In this document: piece by piece, positions 43,558-51,530 of the stretch
Layout of the letters: the number at the start of each line of letters is the position of its first letter
How positions within the stretch are numbered: the first letter of the stretch is position 1
Origin: Actinomadura barringtoniae
Lineage (GTDB): Bacteria > Actinomycetota > Actinomycetes > Streptosporangiales > Streptosporangiaceae
Length of the DNA stretch: 64,000 bases
NCBI RefSeq assembly: GCF_017573505.1
Contig: NZ_JAGEOJ010000025.1
Coordinates: forward strand, 62,001-126,000
Direction of reading: 5' to 3'
The notes under the pieces: model-generated
Told to the model about the DNA's origin: nothing
The model's input: only the letters and a program-made list of their open reading frames with translations
The model's database searches: none
Made by a program: the position numbers and the translations under genes

Positions 43558-43761
43558 TCATCCGGCGATTTCGTAGCCCGCTTCGTCGATCGCGGCGCGC
43601 AGTGCGGCGTCGTCGAGGCCGTCGCCACGCACCGTGACCATCTTGGCGTCCACATCGACGGCCACGTTCCGCACGCCGGACACCCGTCCGACCTCGCCGT
43701 TGATCGCGTTGACGCAGTGCGCGCAGCTGATTCCGGGCACGCTGTAACGAATCTCACTCAT
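43558..43761 (-). CDS. Copper chaperone-like heavy-metal-associated protein
   Basis: 67 residues from ATG 43761. GISCAHCVNAI holds the CxxC metal site of the HMA (CopZ/Atx1) fold; VDVDAKMVTVRGDGLDD and LRAAIDEAGYEIAG complete the ferredoxin-like fold. It probably binds Cu(I) in the cytosol and hands it to an exporter or regulator. No copper ATPase is adjacent, so its partner lies elsewhere. It is divergent from the DUF47/pit operon. Confidence 0.88.
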   Translation of the reverse strand: MSEIRYSVPGISCAHCVNAINGEVGRVSGVRNVAVDVDAKMVTVRGDGLDDAALRAAIDEAGYEIAG

Positions 43762-43977
43762 CGTCCTGATCGCTCTCCGTAGTGGGTTCGGGTGACCGAG
43801 CCTAGGGCGTGTCTTCGCAGATCGGGGCGTGTGTCGGGGGTGTGCGCTTCTTGATCTAGGGCAACCTTGTAAGTGAGAGGACGGAGGACGGCGGCCGAAG
43901 CTGGGGCAAAGGTTCTTTTTACGGCTGGTTGCGCCTACGATCCTCTGCGGACTGTTCCGGCATTTCAGGAGAACGAC

Positions 43978-44595
43978 GTGCGCTTGCGTCTCACGCCGCG
44001 TGAGGACAGCTTTTACGACATGTTCGCCGACTCGGCGAACAACCTGGTCACTGGCGCCAGGCTGCTCGTGGAGCTCATCAGCGACGGTGCTGACCGGGAA
44101 GCGATCGCGGAGAAGATGCGCGCCTGCGAGCATGCGGGCGACGAATGCACTCACGCGATCATGCGCCGGTTGAACGAAACGTTCATCACCCCGTTCGACC
44201 GCGAGGACATCTATCGGCTGGCCTCGACGCTCGACGACGTGATGGACGAGATGGAGGAGTTCGCGGACCTCGTCGTGCTCTACAAGATCGACGAGTTCCC
44301 CAAGGGCATCGTCCACATGGTCGAGGTCCTGGAGCGTGCCGCCGAGCTGACCGCCGAGGCGATGCCGAGGCTGCGCTCGATGAAGGAGCTGAACGAGTAC
44401 TGGATCGAGGTCAACCGCCTGGAGAACCAGGGTGACCAGGTCTATCGCAAGCTCCTGGCCACGCTGTTCAGCGGCGAGTACGACACGCTGACCGTGCTCA
44501 AGCTGAAGCAGATCATCGATCGCCTCGAGGAGGCCGCGGACGCCTTCGAGCACGTGGCCAACACCGTCGAGACGATCGCGGTCAAGGAATCATGA
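43978..44595 (+). CDS. DUF47 (PhoU-like) phosphate transport regulator, Pit partner
   Basis: 205 residues from GTG 43978 with AGGAG nine bases upstream. All-helical: DSFYDMFADSANNLVTGARLLVEL, CEHAGDECTHAIMRRLNETFITPFDREDIYRLASTLDDVMDEMEEFADLV, where the 'TFITPFDREDI' and 'E/DxxxD' motifs resemble the PhoU metal-binding sites. It overlaps the Pit transporter gene by four bases (ATGA), the usual arrangement, and probably modulates or assembles that transporter. TACGAT near 43936 may be the promoter. Confidence 0.9.
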   Translation: MRLRLTPREDSFYDMFADSANNLVTGARLLVELISDGADREAIAEKMRACEHAGDECTHAIMRRLNETFITPFDREDIYRLASTLDDVMDEMEEFADLVVLYKIDEFPKGIVHMVEVLERAAELTAEAMPRLRSMKELNEYWIEVNRLENQGDQVYRKLLATLFSGEYDTLTVLKLKQIIDRLEEAADAFEHVANTVETIAVKES

Positions 44596-45752
44596 GCGAG
44601 CCCTCCGACGCGGGCGCGACCCTCACCAAGGACGTCGCGCCCGGGGCGGATCCTTCGCTGGCCGAACAGGCCCGGCGGGGACCGAGCAAGTTCTGGCTGC
44701 TGATGCCGGCCGGTCTCGCCCTGGTGATCGTGCTCGGCGCGATCGGGGTCCGGTCGGACGCCCAGATCGCGGTGCTGATCCTGGTCGTCATCGTCTCGCT
44801 GGTCTTCGACTACACCAACGGCTTCCACGATGCCGCCAACGCGATCGCCACGTCGGTGTCCACCCGGGCCCTGACGCCGCGCGCCGCGCTGCTGATGGCC
44901 GCCGTGATGAACATGGTCGGCGCGCTGCTCGGCACCGAGGTCGCCAAGACCATCAGCGAGGTCATCGAGCCGCCGGACGGGCTGCACGGCCTGACCGTGG
45001 TCGCGGCGGGCGTGCTCGGCGCGATCACCTGGAACCTCATCACCTGGTTCTTCGGCCTGCCCTCGTCCTCGTCGCACGCGCTGATCGGCGGCGTCGTCGG
45101 CGCGGGCCTGGCCTCGGCCTCGCTCGTGCACTGGCAGACGGTCGTCGACAAGGTGGCCGTCCCGATGGTGGTGTCGCCGATCGTCGGCTTCGTGCTGGCG
45201 TACCTGGTGATGATCGCCATCCTGTGGATCTTCCGCCGGGCGCACCCGGGCAAGGTCAGCCGCCGCTTCCGCATCGCGCAGACGCTCTCGGCCGCCTCCA
45301 TGGCGCTCGGGCACGGCCTGCAGGACGCGCAGAAGACCATGGGCATCATCGTGCTCGCCCTGGTCACGACCGGGCACTCCGACGGCGAGGGCGTCCCGCT
45401 CTGGGTGATCCTGTCGTGTGCGGGCGCGCTGTCGCTCGGCACGTACGCGGGCGGGTGGCGCATCATGCGGACGCTCGGCCGCAAGGTGATCGAGCTCGAT
45501 CCCCCGAAGGGGTTCGCCGCCGAGGCGACCGCCTCGGTGGTCCTCTATGCGGCCGCCTACATCTGGCACGCTCCAATTTCGACCACCCACACGATCACCT
45601 CGGCGATCATGGGTGTCGGCGCGACCAAGCGGCTGTCCGCGGTCCGCTGGGGCGTCGCCGGCAACATCGTGGTCGCCTGGATCCTCACCATGCCCGCCGC
45701 GGCCCTGGTCGCGGCCGTCGTCTACTGGCTGGTCCACGCGTTCGGCGCCTGA
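44592..45752 (+). CDS. pit: Inorganic phosphate transporter, PiT family
   Basis: 386 residues from ATG 44592. Around ten membrane helices with the two PiT signatures FDYTNGFHDAANAIATSVSTRAL (first PD001131 half) and FGLPSSSSHALIGGVVG, then GHGLQDAQKTMGII and APISTTHTITSAIMGVGATKR in the second half. This is the low-affinity, proton-coupled metal-phosphate importer. It works alongside the high-affinity Pst system 4 kb downstream. It is translationally coupled with the DUF47 gene. Confidence 0.94.
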   Translation: MSEPSDAGATLTKDVAPGADPSLAEQARRGPSKFWLLMPAGLALVIVLGAIGVRSDAQIAVLILVVIVSLVFDYTNGFHDAANAIATSVSTRALTPRAALLMAAVMNMVGALLGTEVAKTISEVIEPPDGLHGLTVVAAGVLGAITWNLITWFFGLPSSSSHALIGGVVGAGLASASLVHWQTVVDKVAVPMVVSPIVGFVLAYLVMIAILWIFRRAHPGKVSRRFRIAQTLSAASMALGHGLQDAQKTMGIIVLALVTTGHSDGEGVPLWVILSCAGALSLGTYAGGWRIMRTLGRKVIELDPPKGFAAEATASVVLYAAAYIWHAPISTTHTITSAIMGVGATKRLSAVRWGVAGNIVVAWILTMPAAALVAAVVYWLVHAFGA

Positions 45753-45787
45753 CGGATTCGGTACTCGACGAATGGGATGATCTCGGC

Positions 45788-46084
45788 ATGGATCAGCCGA
45801 CATCGCTCACCGAGGTCCGTTCGCGCATCGACGCCATCGACGGCGACCTGATCGCGCTGCTCGCCGAGCGCCAGGGCCTGGTGCGCGCCGCCGCGGCGTT
45901 CAAGACCGACGAGCAGGCCGTACGGGCGCCGGACCGGGTGGCGAAGGTCGTCGCGCTGGCGCGGGAGCGCGCCGAGGCGGCGGGCCTGGCCCCCGAGGTC
46001 GCCGAGTCGGTCTGGCGGGCGATGATCGGCGCGTTCATCGAGCTGGAGCTGACCGAGCACGCCACCCACCGCCCACCCGCCTGA
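45788..46084 (+). CDS. Chorismate mutase (AroQ type)
   Basis: 98 residues from ATG 45788. The helical AroQ pattern is visible: LTEVRSRIDAIDGDLIALLAERQGLVRAAAAFK (Arg and Asp residues of the active site), APDRVAKVVALARERAEAAGL and VAESVWRAMIGAFIELE. It should convert chorismate to prephenate, for phenylalanine/tyrosine or secondary products. No signal peptide is present, so it is cytosolic. It is followed by a 24-bp perfect inverted repeat. Confidence 0.88.
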   Translation: MDQPTSLTEVRSRIDAIDGDLIALLAERQGLVRAAAAFKTDEQAVRAPDRVAKVVALARERAEAAGLAPEVAESVWRAMIGAFIELELTEHATHRPPA

Positions 46085-46086
46085 AA

Positions 46087-46151
46087 ACGCCGATCTTGCT
46101 CTCAGCGCCCCTGCGAGGTGCGTGGGAGGGCGCTGAGAGCAAGATCGGCGT
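46087..46151. terminator. 24-bp perfect inverted repeat between convergent genes
   Basis: The arms 46087-46110 and 46128-46151 are perfectly complementary over 24 bases (core CTTGCTCTCAGCGCCC), with a 17-base loop. It separates the ends of the chorismate mutase and 5'-nucleotidase genes, so it probably acts as a bidirectional terminator, though it is longer than usual. Confidence 0.75.
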
Positions 46152-46157
46152 GTTGGA

Positions 46158-47867
46158 CTACCTGCCGCTGATGCGGTCGAGCGCGGGCGGCGCGACCGGG
46201 GACGCGGTGCCCATGTAGGCGACGAAGGCGTCCAGGTCGATCGGGCCGAGGACCTGGTCCTTGCCCTCGGTGAACGCGGCGAAGCCGTCACCGCCGCCGA
46301 GCAGGAAGTTGTTCGCCGCGACCTTGTAGGTGGCGGCCGGGTCCACGGCCTTGCCGTCGACGGTGATGTTCGAGACGCGGTCGCCGATCGCCTTCGAGCG
46401 GTCGATCGTGAAGTGCAGCGTCGAGGACGGCTGCAGGATCTTCTCGCCCGCCGAGGTCCACTGCTGCTCGAGCAGCTTGTCGAGCTGCGCCCCGGTCAGC
46501 GAGGTCACGCCCATCACGTTGCTGAACGGCTGGACGGCGAACGACTCGCCGTAGGTCACCACGCCGTCGCCCTCGGAACCGCTCGCCTTGTAGATCAGGT
46601 CGGTCCGGACGCCGCCGGGGTTCATGACCGCGACCTGCGCGCCCTTGTCCTTCATGCTCGCCAGCTGCGCGTCGGCGATGACGTCGCCGAGCGTGGTCTC
46701 ACCTGCGGCGGACGGGGTGCGGTTCAGGTCGGCCGTGATCTTGCCGATCGGCTTGTTGGCGATCGTGGCGACCCGGTCCTTCCAGGTCTGCACGAACTTC
46801 TCGGTCGCCGGGTCCGGCGCCACGTCGCGGGTGACGACGTGGTTGTCGCCCTTCACCGAGGAGCGCACGATGTCGTCGGTGCGCTTGTCGACCTGGAAGT
46901 CGATCTGCGTGATGACCCGGCCGAACGAGGAGCCCGAGGAGTAGAAGCGCGGGTTGCCCTTGGGGTCGGGGACCGAGCAGACGTACTGCTGGTGGGTGTG
47001 GCCCGCCAGCACCATGTCGATGTCGGGGTCGGCGTCCTTGGCGATCCGGGTGCCGGCGCCGGCGATCACGTTGCAGTCGTCGGGCTTCTGCCCGGCGGGG
47101 ACCTGGTCGCCCTCGTGCACCAGCAGCACCATCGCGTGCACGCCGCGGCGCTTCAGCTCCTTGGCCGACCGGTTGGCGGCCTTGACCTCGTCCTCGAACT
47201 TCAGGCCCTTGATGCCGTCCGCGGTGACGATGCTCGGCGTGGTCTTGGTGACGACGCCGATGAAGCCGATCCTCACGCCGTTGATCTTGCGGATCGTCCA
47301 GGGCTTCAGGATCGGCTTGTTCTTCTTCTCCTTGAGGACGTTCGCCGCGAGGTAGTCGAACTTGGCGCCCTTCCACTTGCCCGCGGGGGAGCAGCCGTCC
47401 GTCGGGTGGCAGCCGCCGTTCTGGATCCGCTGCAGTTCCTTGTAGCCCTCGTCGAACTCGTGGTTGCCGACGGCCGAGGCCGTGACGCCCACGTCGCCCA
47501 GGAACTGCACCGACGGCTCGTCGTGGTAGGCGGCCGAGATCAGCGGCGACGCGCCGATGAGGTCGCCCTGCGCCACCGTCAGGGTGTTCTTGTCGCGCAG
47601 CTGCTTCAGGTGGGCCGCCACGTAGGCCGCGCCGCCCGCCGGAACGGACTTGCCGTTCTCGTCGATGGCCGTGCCCGAGCTGCCGGTGGGCGGCTCGAGG
47701 TTGCCGTGGAAGTCGTTCAGCGACAGCAGGCGTACGGTCGCCGTCCGCGCGGGGTGCTTGCCTGGCTTACCGGCCTTGCCCGGCGTGGCCGCGGCGGGCT
47801 GGGCCGCCAGGCCCACCACCGCCAGCCCCACCGCGGCGCAGGCCAGGGTGATGCGTCGTCGAGTCAT
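46158..47867 (-). CDS. Secreted 5'-nucleotidase / 2',3'-cyclic phosphodiesterase family metallophosphatase
   Basis: 569 residues from ATG 47867. The signal peptide is MTRRRITLACAAVGLAVVGLAAQPAAA. The N-terminal metallophosphatase domain has LLSLNDFHGN (metal ligands), VAQGDLIGASPL, VGNHEFDEG, VLLVHEGDQ and LAGHTHQQYV, i.e. all expected ligands. The C-terminal 5'-nucleotidase domain contains AVMNPGGVRTDL and VQPFSNVMGVTSLTGAQL. It liberates phosphate from external nucleotides, sensible next to phosphate transport genes. Homologues occupy the equivalent position in Streptomyces. Confidence 0.94.
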   Translation of the reverse strand: MTRRRITLACAAVGLAVVGLAAQPAAATPGKAGKPGKHPARTATVRLLSLNDFHGNLEPPTGSSGTAIDENGKSVPAGGAAYVAAHLKQLRDKNTLTVAQGDLIGASPLISAAYHDEPSVQFLGDVGVTASAVGNHEFDEGYKELQRIQNGGCHPTDGCSPAGKWKGAKFDYLAANVLKEKKNKPILKPWTIRKINGVRIGFIGVVTKTTPSIVTADGIKGLKFEDEVKAANRSAKELKRRGVHAMVLLVHEGDQVPAGQKPDDCNVIAGAGTRIAKDADPDIDMVLAGHTHQQYVCSVPDPKGNPRFYSSGSSFGRVITQIDFQVDKRTDDIVRSSVKGDNHVVTRDVAPDPATEKFVQTWKDRVATIANKPIGKITADLNRTPSAAGETTLGDVIADAQLASMKDKGAQVAVMNPGGVRTDLIYKASGSEGDGVVTYGESFAVQPFSNVMGVTSLTGAQLDKLLEQQWTSAGEKILQPSSTLHFTIDRSKAIGDRVSNITVDGKAVDPAATYKVAANNFLLGGGDGFAAFTEGKDQVLGPIDLDAFVAYMGTASPVAPPALDRISGR

Positions 47868-47976
47868 CCCGGCACTCTAGGACGGCCGGTCATCACGTTT
47901 CCGGACGGCCAAATGACGTTTCCATGACGGTTTGACCAGTGCCGGGGGCCCGGTCGTTGCCCCTAGGGTGGGGATC

Positions 47977-48909
47977 ATGGCTGACGTGCAGGTGCGTTCC
48001 GCGGAATCTCCCGTCCCGGCTGCCGAGGCGGACGAGATCGCGGCCCTCGTCGACGCCGCGACCGCGGCCGACGGGGTCGGCCCGCTGTCGGAGGCGTCGC
48101 GGCTCTGGCTGCGCAACGGCGGCGGCGCGGCGCGCGGCCTGGTCCTGCGCGAGAACGGGGAGAACGGCGAGCCCGGGAATGACGGCGAACTCGTCGCGTA
48201 CGCCCACTTCGATCCGGCCACAGAAGAAGAGAGCGCGGCGGGGGAGTTGGTCGTTCACCCCGACAAGCGCCGCCGAGGCCACGGCCGAACCCTGCTGAGG
48301 GCGCTCCTTACTGAAGCGAACGGCCCGTTCCGCGTCTGGGCGCACGGGGATCTGCCCGCCGCGGCCGCGCTGGCCGAGGCCGAGGGCATGGAACGCGTCC
48401 GTGCCCTCTTCCAGATGCGCCGCCCTGCCGCCGATCCGCTCCCCGACATGAAGGTCGCCGACGGCGTGGCCCTCCGTACGTTCAGGGTCGGTCAGGACGA
48501 GGACGCGTGGCTGGAGGTCAACCGGCGCGCGTTCGCCGATCACCCCGAGCAGGGCGCCTGGACGATCACCGACGTGCTGCAGCGGGAGAACGAGCGCTGG
48601 TTCGACCCGAGGGGCCTCTTCCTCGCCGAAAGTGAACGCGACGGAAACCTCCTCGGCTTCCACTGGACCAAGATCCACCCGGACGGCTTCGGCGAGGTGT
48701 ACGTCGTGGGCGTGGATCCGGCCTCCCAGGGCCTGGGGCTCGGGCGCACGCTCACCCTCGCGGGCCTGCGGTTCCTCCAGTCCAAGGGGGTCCCGCAGAT
48801 CCTCCTCTACGTGGACGAATCCAACGTCTCCGCCGTGAAGCTGTACGAGTCGCTCGGCTTCACCAGGCACGCCGTCGACGTGATGTACGGGGCATCGACA
48901 GATGCCTGA
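47977..48909 (+). CDS. mshD: Mycothiol synthase
   Basis: About 310 residues from ATG 47977, seven bases after TAGGGT with no ribosome site, so leaderless. Two GNAT domains: GELVVHPDKRRRGHGRTLLRALL (acetyl-CoA site 1) and EVYVVGVDPASQGLGLGRTLTLAGLRFLQSKGVPQILLYVDESNVSAVKLYESLGFTRHAVDVMY (active site 2). This pattern is that of MshD, which acetylates Cys-GlcN-Ins to complete mycothiol in the cytosol. A Gly/Asn/Glu-rich insertion (RENGENGEPGNDGE) is present in the first domain. Confidence 0.93.
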   Translation: MADVQVRSAESPVPAAEADEIAALVDAATAADGVGPLSEASRLWLRNGGGAARGLVLRENGENGEPGNDGELVAYAHFDPATEEESAAGELVVHPDKRRRGHGRTLLRALLTEANGPFRVWAHGDLPAAAALAEAEGMERVRALFQMRRPAADPLPDMKVADGVALRTFRVGQDEDAWLEVNRRAFADHPEQGAWTITDVLQRENERWFDPRGLFLAESERDGNLLGFHWTKIHPDGFGEVYVVGVDPASQGLGLGRTLTLAGLRFLQSKGVPQILLYVDESNVSAVKLYESLGFTRHAVDVMYGASTDA

Positions 48910-49007
48910 AATGCCCTGTATGTAGGCCGTTTAGAGGCTTGTGACCTGCGGTGTTAACCCACCGTCCATGCCAAAGCGAGACATTCTTACTGGCTCTGCC
49001 CAGTCGG

Positions 49008-49025
49008 GTTCATGCTCCGTTCACC
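49008..49025 (+). promoter_or_regulatory. PHO-box-like direct repeat upstream of pstS
   Basis: GTTCATG (49008) and GTTCACC (49019) are 11 bases apart, matching the GTTCACC direct-repeat units bound by PhoP in actinomycetes. The site lies about 130 bases before the pstS start, fitting activation by phosphate starvation. Confidence 0.7.
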
Positions 49026-49155
49026 TAGATCAGGGTGAGTGGACATCTCCCCTGCTTAGCGTCGCTCTCGACGGCGAGCCCGCCACCCTGGACGCATGGT
49101 GCCAGCACAACCCCCGGTCGGGCCGCCGCCCTTACGACTAAGAGGAGACCCTCCG

Positions 49156-50259
49156 GTGAAGAACGGATCTCGGCTGGCCGCCCTGGGCGGAGTGGTCGTC
49201 GCGGGCGCTCTCGCCCTGACTGCCTGCGGGAGCGACGACAACTCGGGCACGAGCGCGAGTAACGCCCCGACCGGCAATATCGACTGCGCGAAGTCCACGG
49301 TGAACGCGGACGGGTCGAGCGCGCAGAAGAACGCCATCGAGGAGTGGACGAAGCAGTACTCCACCAAGTGCTCCGGGGCGAACCTGAACTACCCGGGCAA
49401 CGGCTCGGGCGCGGGTATCAAGAGCTTCACCTCCGGCCAGGTCTCCTTCGCGGGCTCTGACTCGGCGCTGAAGCCCGAAGAGGTCACCGCGGCCAAGACC
49501 CGCTGCCAGGGCAACAACGCCCTGAACCTCCCGATGGTCGTCGGCCCGATCGCCGTCGTCTACAACGTCAAGGGCGTCGACGGCCTGAAGCTGTCGCCGG
49601 AGACGATCGCGAACATCTTCGCGGGCAAGATCAAGACCTGGAACGATCCCGCGATCGCCAAGGAGAACTCCGGCGCCAAGCTGCCGAGCTCCAAGATCAG
49701 CACGGTCTACCGCGGCGACGAGTCGGGCACGACCGAGAACTTCACCAACTACCTGCACACGACCGCCCCCGCGGCGTGGACGTGGGAGAAGGCCAAGAAG
49801 TGGCCGAACCCGGTGGGCCAGGGCGTGCAGAAGTCCGACGGCATCGTGAACCAGGTCAAGAGCACCGACGGCTCGATCTCCTACGTGGAGATGTCGTACG
49901 CCAGCTCGAACAACCTGCAGACCGCCGACGTCAAGAACGGCGCCGGTGAGTACACCAAGCTGTCGGCCGACAGCGCCTCCAAGACCGTCACCGGCGCCAA
50001 GATCGTCGGCACCGGCAACGACCTCGCGCTGAAGATCGACTACGCCACCAAGGAGGCGGGCGCCTACCCGATCGTCCTGGTGACCTACGAGATCGCCTGC
50101 GAGAAGGGCCTCCCGGCGGACCAGTCCAAGTTCGTCAAGTCCTTCCTGACCTACACCTCGAGCGCCGACGGCCAGAAGGTCCTCACCGACCTCGGCTACG
50201 CCCCGGTGCCCGACGCGGTGCTGACCAAGGTCCAGGCGTCGGTCAAGGCACTGTCCTGA
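49156..50259 (+). CDS. pstS: Phosphate ABC transporter substrate-binding lipoprotein
   Basis: About 367 residues from GTG 49156 with GAGGAG 11 bases upstream. The lipoprotein signal is LAALGGVVVAGALALTACGSD with lipobox LTAC. Phosphate-binding motifs: NADGSSAQKNAIEEW, GNGSGAGIKSFTSGQVSFAGSDSAL, VYRGDESGTTENFTNYL and GSISYVEMSYA. It captures inorganic phosphate outside the membrane. Preceded by a PHO box; followed by a GC-rich hairpin before pstC that may limit downstream expression. Confidence 0.95.
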   Translation: MKNGSRLAALGGVVVAGALALTACGSDDNSGTSASNAPTGNIDCAKSTVNADGSSAQKNAIEEWTKQYSTKCSGANLNYPGNGSGAGIKSFTSGQVSFAGSDSALKPEEVTAAKTRCQGNNALNLPMVVGPIAVVYNVKGVDGLKLSPETIANIFAGKIKTWNDPAIAKENSGAKLPSSKISTVYRGDESGTTENFTNYLHTTAPAAWTWEKAKKWPNPVGQGVQKSDGIVNQVKSTDGSISYVEMSYASSNNLQTADVKNGAGEYTKLSADSASKTVTGAKIVGTGNDLALKIDYATKEAGAYPIVLVTYEIACEKGLPADQSKFVKSFLTYTSSADGQKVLTDLGYAPVPDAVLTKVQASVKALS

Positions 50260-50280
50260 CCCGACACGACGAGTCCAGCA

Positions 50281-50311
50281 GCCCCGCCGCCGACGACCTC
50301 GGCGGCGGGGC
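50281..50311 (+). other. 13-bp hairpin between pstS and pstC
   Basis: GCCCCGCCGCCGA (50281-50293) pairs perfectly with TCGGCGGCGGGGC (50299-50311). In-operon stem-loops after a binding-protein gene often stabilise its mRNA or attenuate readthrough, giving more binding protein than permease. Confidence 0.7.
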
Positions 50312-50330
50312 AAGCCTGGGTTCCGGCACC

Positions 50331-50402
50331 GCCGATGACCGGGCCGGCAGCCCGGCCGATGACCGGGTCCCCAGCCCGGCCGATGACCGGGCCGCAGGCC
50401 CG
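50331..50402. repeat. Three 24-bp tandem repeats between pstS and pstC
   Basis: Units at 50331, 50355 and 50379 share GCCGATGACCGGG and end in AGCCCG or GGCCCG, with four to five variable bases in between. Confidence 0.85.
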
Positions 50403-50448
50403 ACCGGCGCCCCAGCGCCCCGCGTAGCCGAACGAGGAGGAACCCGCC

Positions 50449-50547
50449 GTGAGCGAAGCGAACCAGCAAACACAGCACCGAAGGTCACGCATGACCGAGC
50501 CGCTGGGCGAGGTGGCCTCCGAGCCGCTAGGCGAGGTGGCCGCGTGA
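50449..50547 (+). CDS. Candidate 32-residue leader peptide coupled to pstC
   Basis: GTG 50449 follows GAGGAGG at ideal distance. The frame ends with TGA at 50545-50547, overlapping the pstC GTG (GTGA). The peptide starts MSEANQQTQHRRSRM and ends with two copies of EPLGEVA. If translated, it would couple pstC translation to ribosomes arriving from this frame. It could instead be a vestige of a longer PstC N-terminus. No family is recognised. Confidence 0.45.
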   Translation: MSEANQQTQHRRSRMTEPLGEVASEPLGEVAA

Positions 50548-51530
50548 CCAGCGAGACCGGCGTCGGCGTCGAAGCGACCGCCGGCGCCAAACACCGCGCC
50601 ACCGGAAGGCCGATGAGCACCGGCCGCGCGGGCGACAGGATCTTCGCGGGCCTGGCCCGCGGGTCGGGCATCCTCGTGCTCGTCATCATGGCGGCGATCG
50701 CCGCCTTCCTGGTGTGGAAGGCGATCCCCGCACTGCAGAAGAACCACGCGAACTTCCTCACCTCCGAGACGTGGGACCCGAACGCCACGGTGCCCAAGTT
50801 CGGCATCGCGCAGCTGGCGTTCGGCACGGTCGTCTCGGCGCTGCTGTCGCTGGTCATCGCCACCCCGGTCGCGATCGGGATCGCGCTGTTCATCGCGTTC
50901 TACTCGCCGCGCCGGCTCGCCAGCGGCCTGGGCTATGTCGTCGACCTGCTCGCCGCGGTGCCCAGCATCATCTACGGCCTCTGGGGCGTGCTCGTGCTGG
51001 CGCCCCACATGGACGGCGTGAGCAAGGGCCTGAACTCGGTCCTCGGCTGGATCCCGCTGTTCGGCGGCGACAGCCCCGGCAAGAACTCGATCTTCACCGC
51101 CTCCGTGGTGCTGGCGATCATGATCCTGCCGATCATCTCGTCGATCTCGCGCGAGATCTTCCTCCAGGTGCCGCAGGCCAACATGGAGGCCGCGCTGGCG
51201 CTCGGCGCCACCCGCTGGGAGATGATCCGGATGGCCGTGCTGCCGTACGGGCGGTCCGGCATGATCGGCGCCTCGATGCTCGGCCTCGGCCGCGCCATGG
51301 GCGAGACGATCGCCGTCGCGCTGGTGCTGACCCAGGTCCCCGGGATCAACATCCACATCCTGGAGAACGGCGGCAACACGTTCGCGGCGAACATCGTCCG
51401 CAACTTCAACGAGTCGCTCGACACCGGCCGCGGCGCGCTGATCGCCTCCGGTCTCGTCCTGTTCGTGATCACCCTCGTCGTCAACATGGCGGCCCGGGCG
51501 GTCGTCGCCCGCCGCAAGGAGTTCGTGTGA
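50544..51530 (+). CDS. pstC: Phosphate ABC transporter permease PstC
   Basis: 328 residues from GTG 50544. Six membrane helices with the PstC pattern: GIAQLAFGTVVSALLSLVIATPVAIGIALFIAFYSPRRL, LLAAVPSIIYGLWGVLVLAP, coupling loop ANMEAALALGATRWEMIRMAVLPYGRSGMIGASMLGLGRAMGETIAVALVL. It forms the phosphate channel together with PstA. The stop overlaps the pstA start (GTGTGA), and the start overlaps the preceding short frame. Confidence 0.95.
   Translation: MTSETGVGVEATAGAKHRATGRPMSTGRAGDRIFAGLARGSGILVLVIMAAIAAFLVWKAIPALQKNHANFLTSETWDPNATVPKFGIAQLAFGTVVSALLSLVIATPVAIGIALFIAFYSPRRLASGLGYVVDLLAAVPSIIYGLWGVLVLAPHMDGVSKGLNSVLGWIPLFGGDSPGKNSIFTASVVLAIMILPIISSISREIFLQVPQANMEAALALGATRWEMIRMAVLPYGRSGMIGASMLGLGRAMGETIAVALVLTQVPGINIHILENGGNTFAANIVRNFNESLDTGRGALIASGLVLFVITLVVNMAARAVVARRKEFV

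Noticed and set aside
44442..45803. Minus-strand frame over the pit gene
   Set aside because: Composition of runs of Arg, Asp, Gly and His with no hydrophobic core; the plus strand is a clear PiT transporter.
48910..49155. Riboswitch before pstS
   Set aside because: Only a PHO-box-like direct repeat could be seen; no conserved riboswitch pattern.
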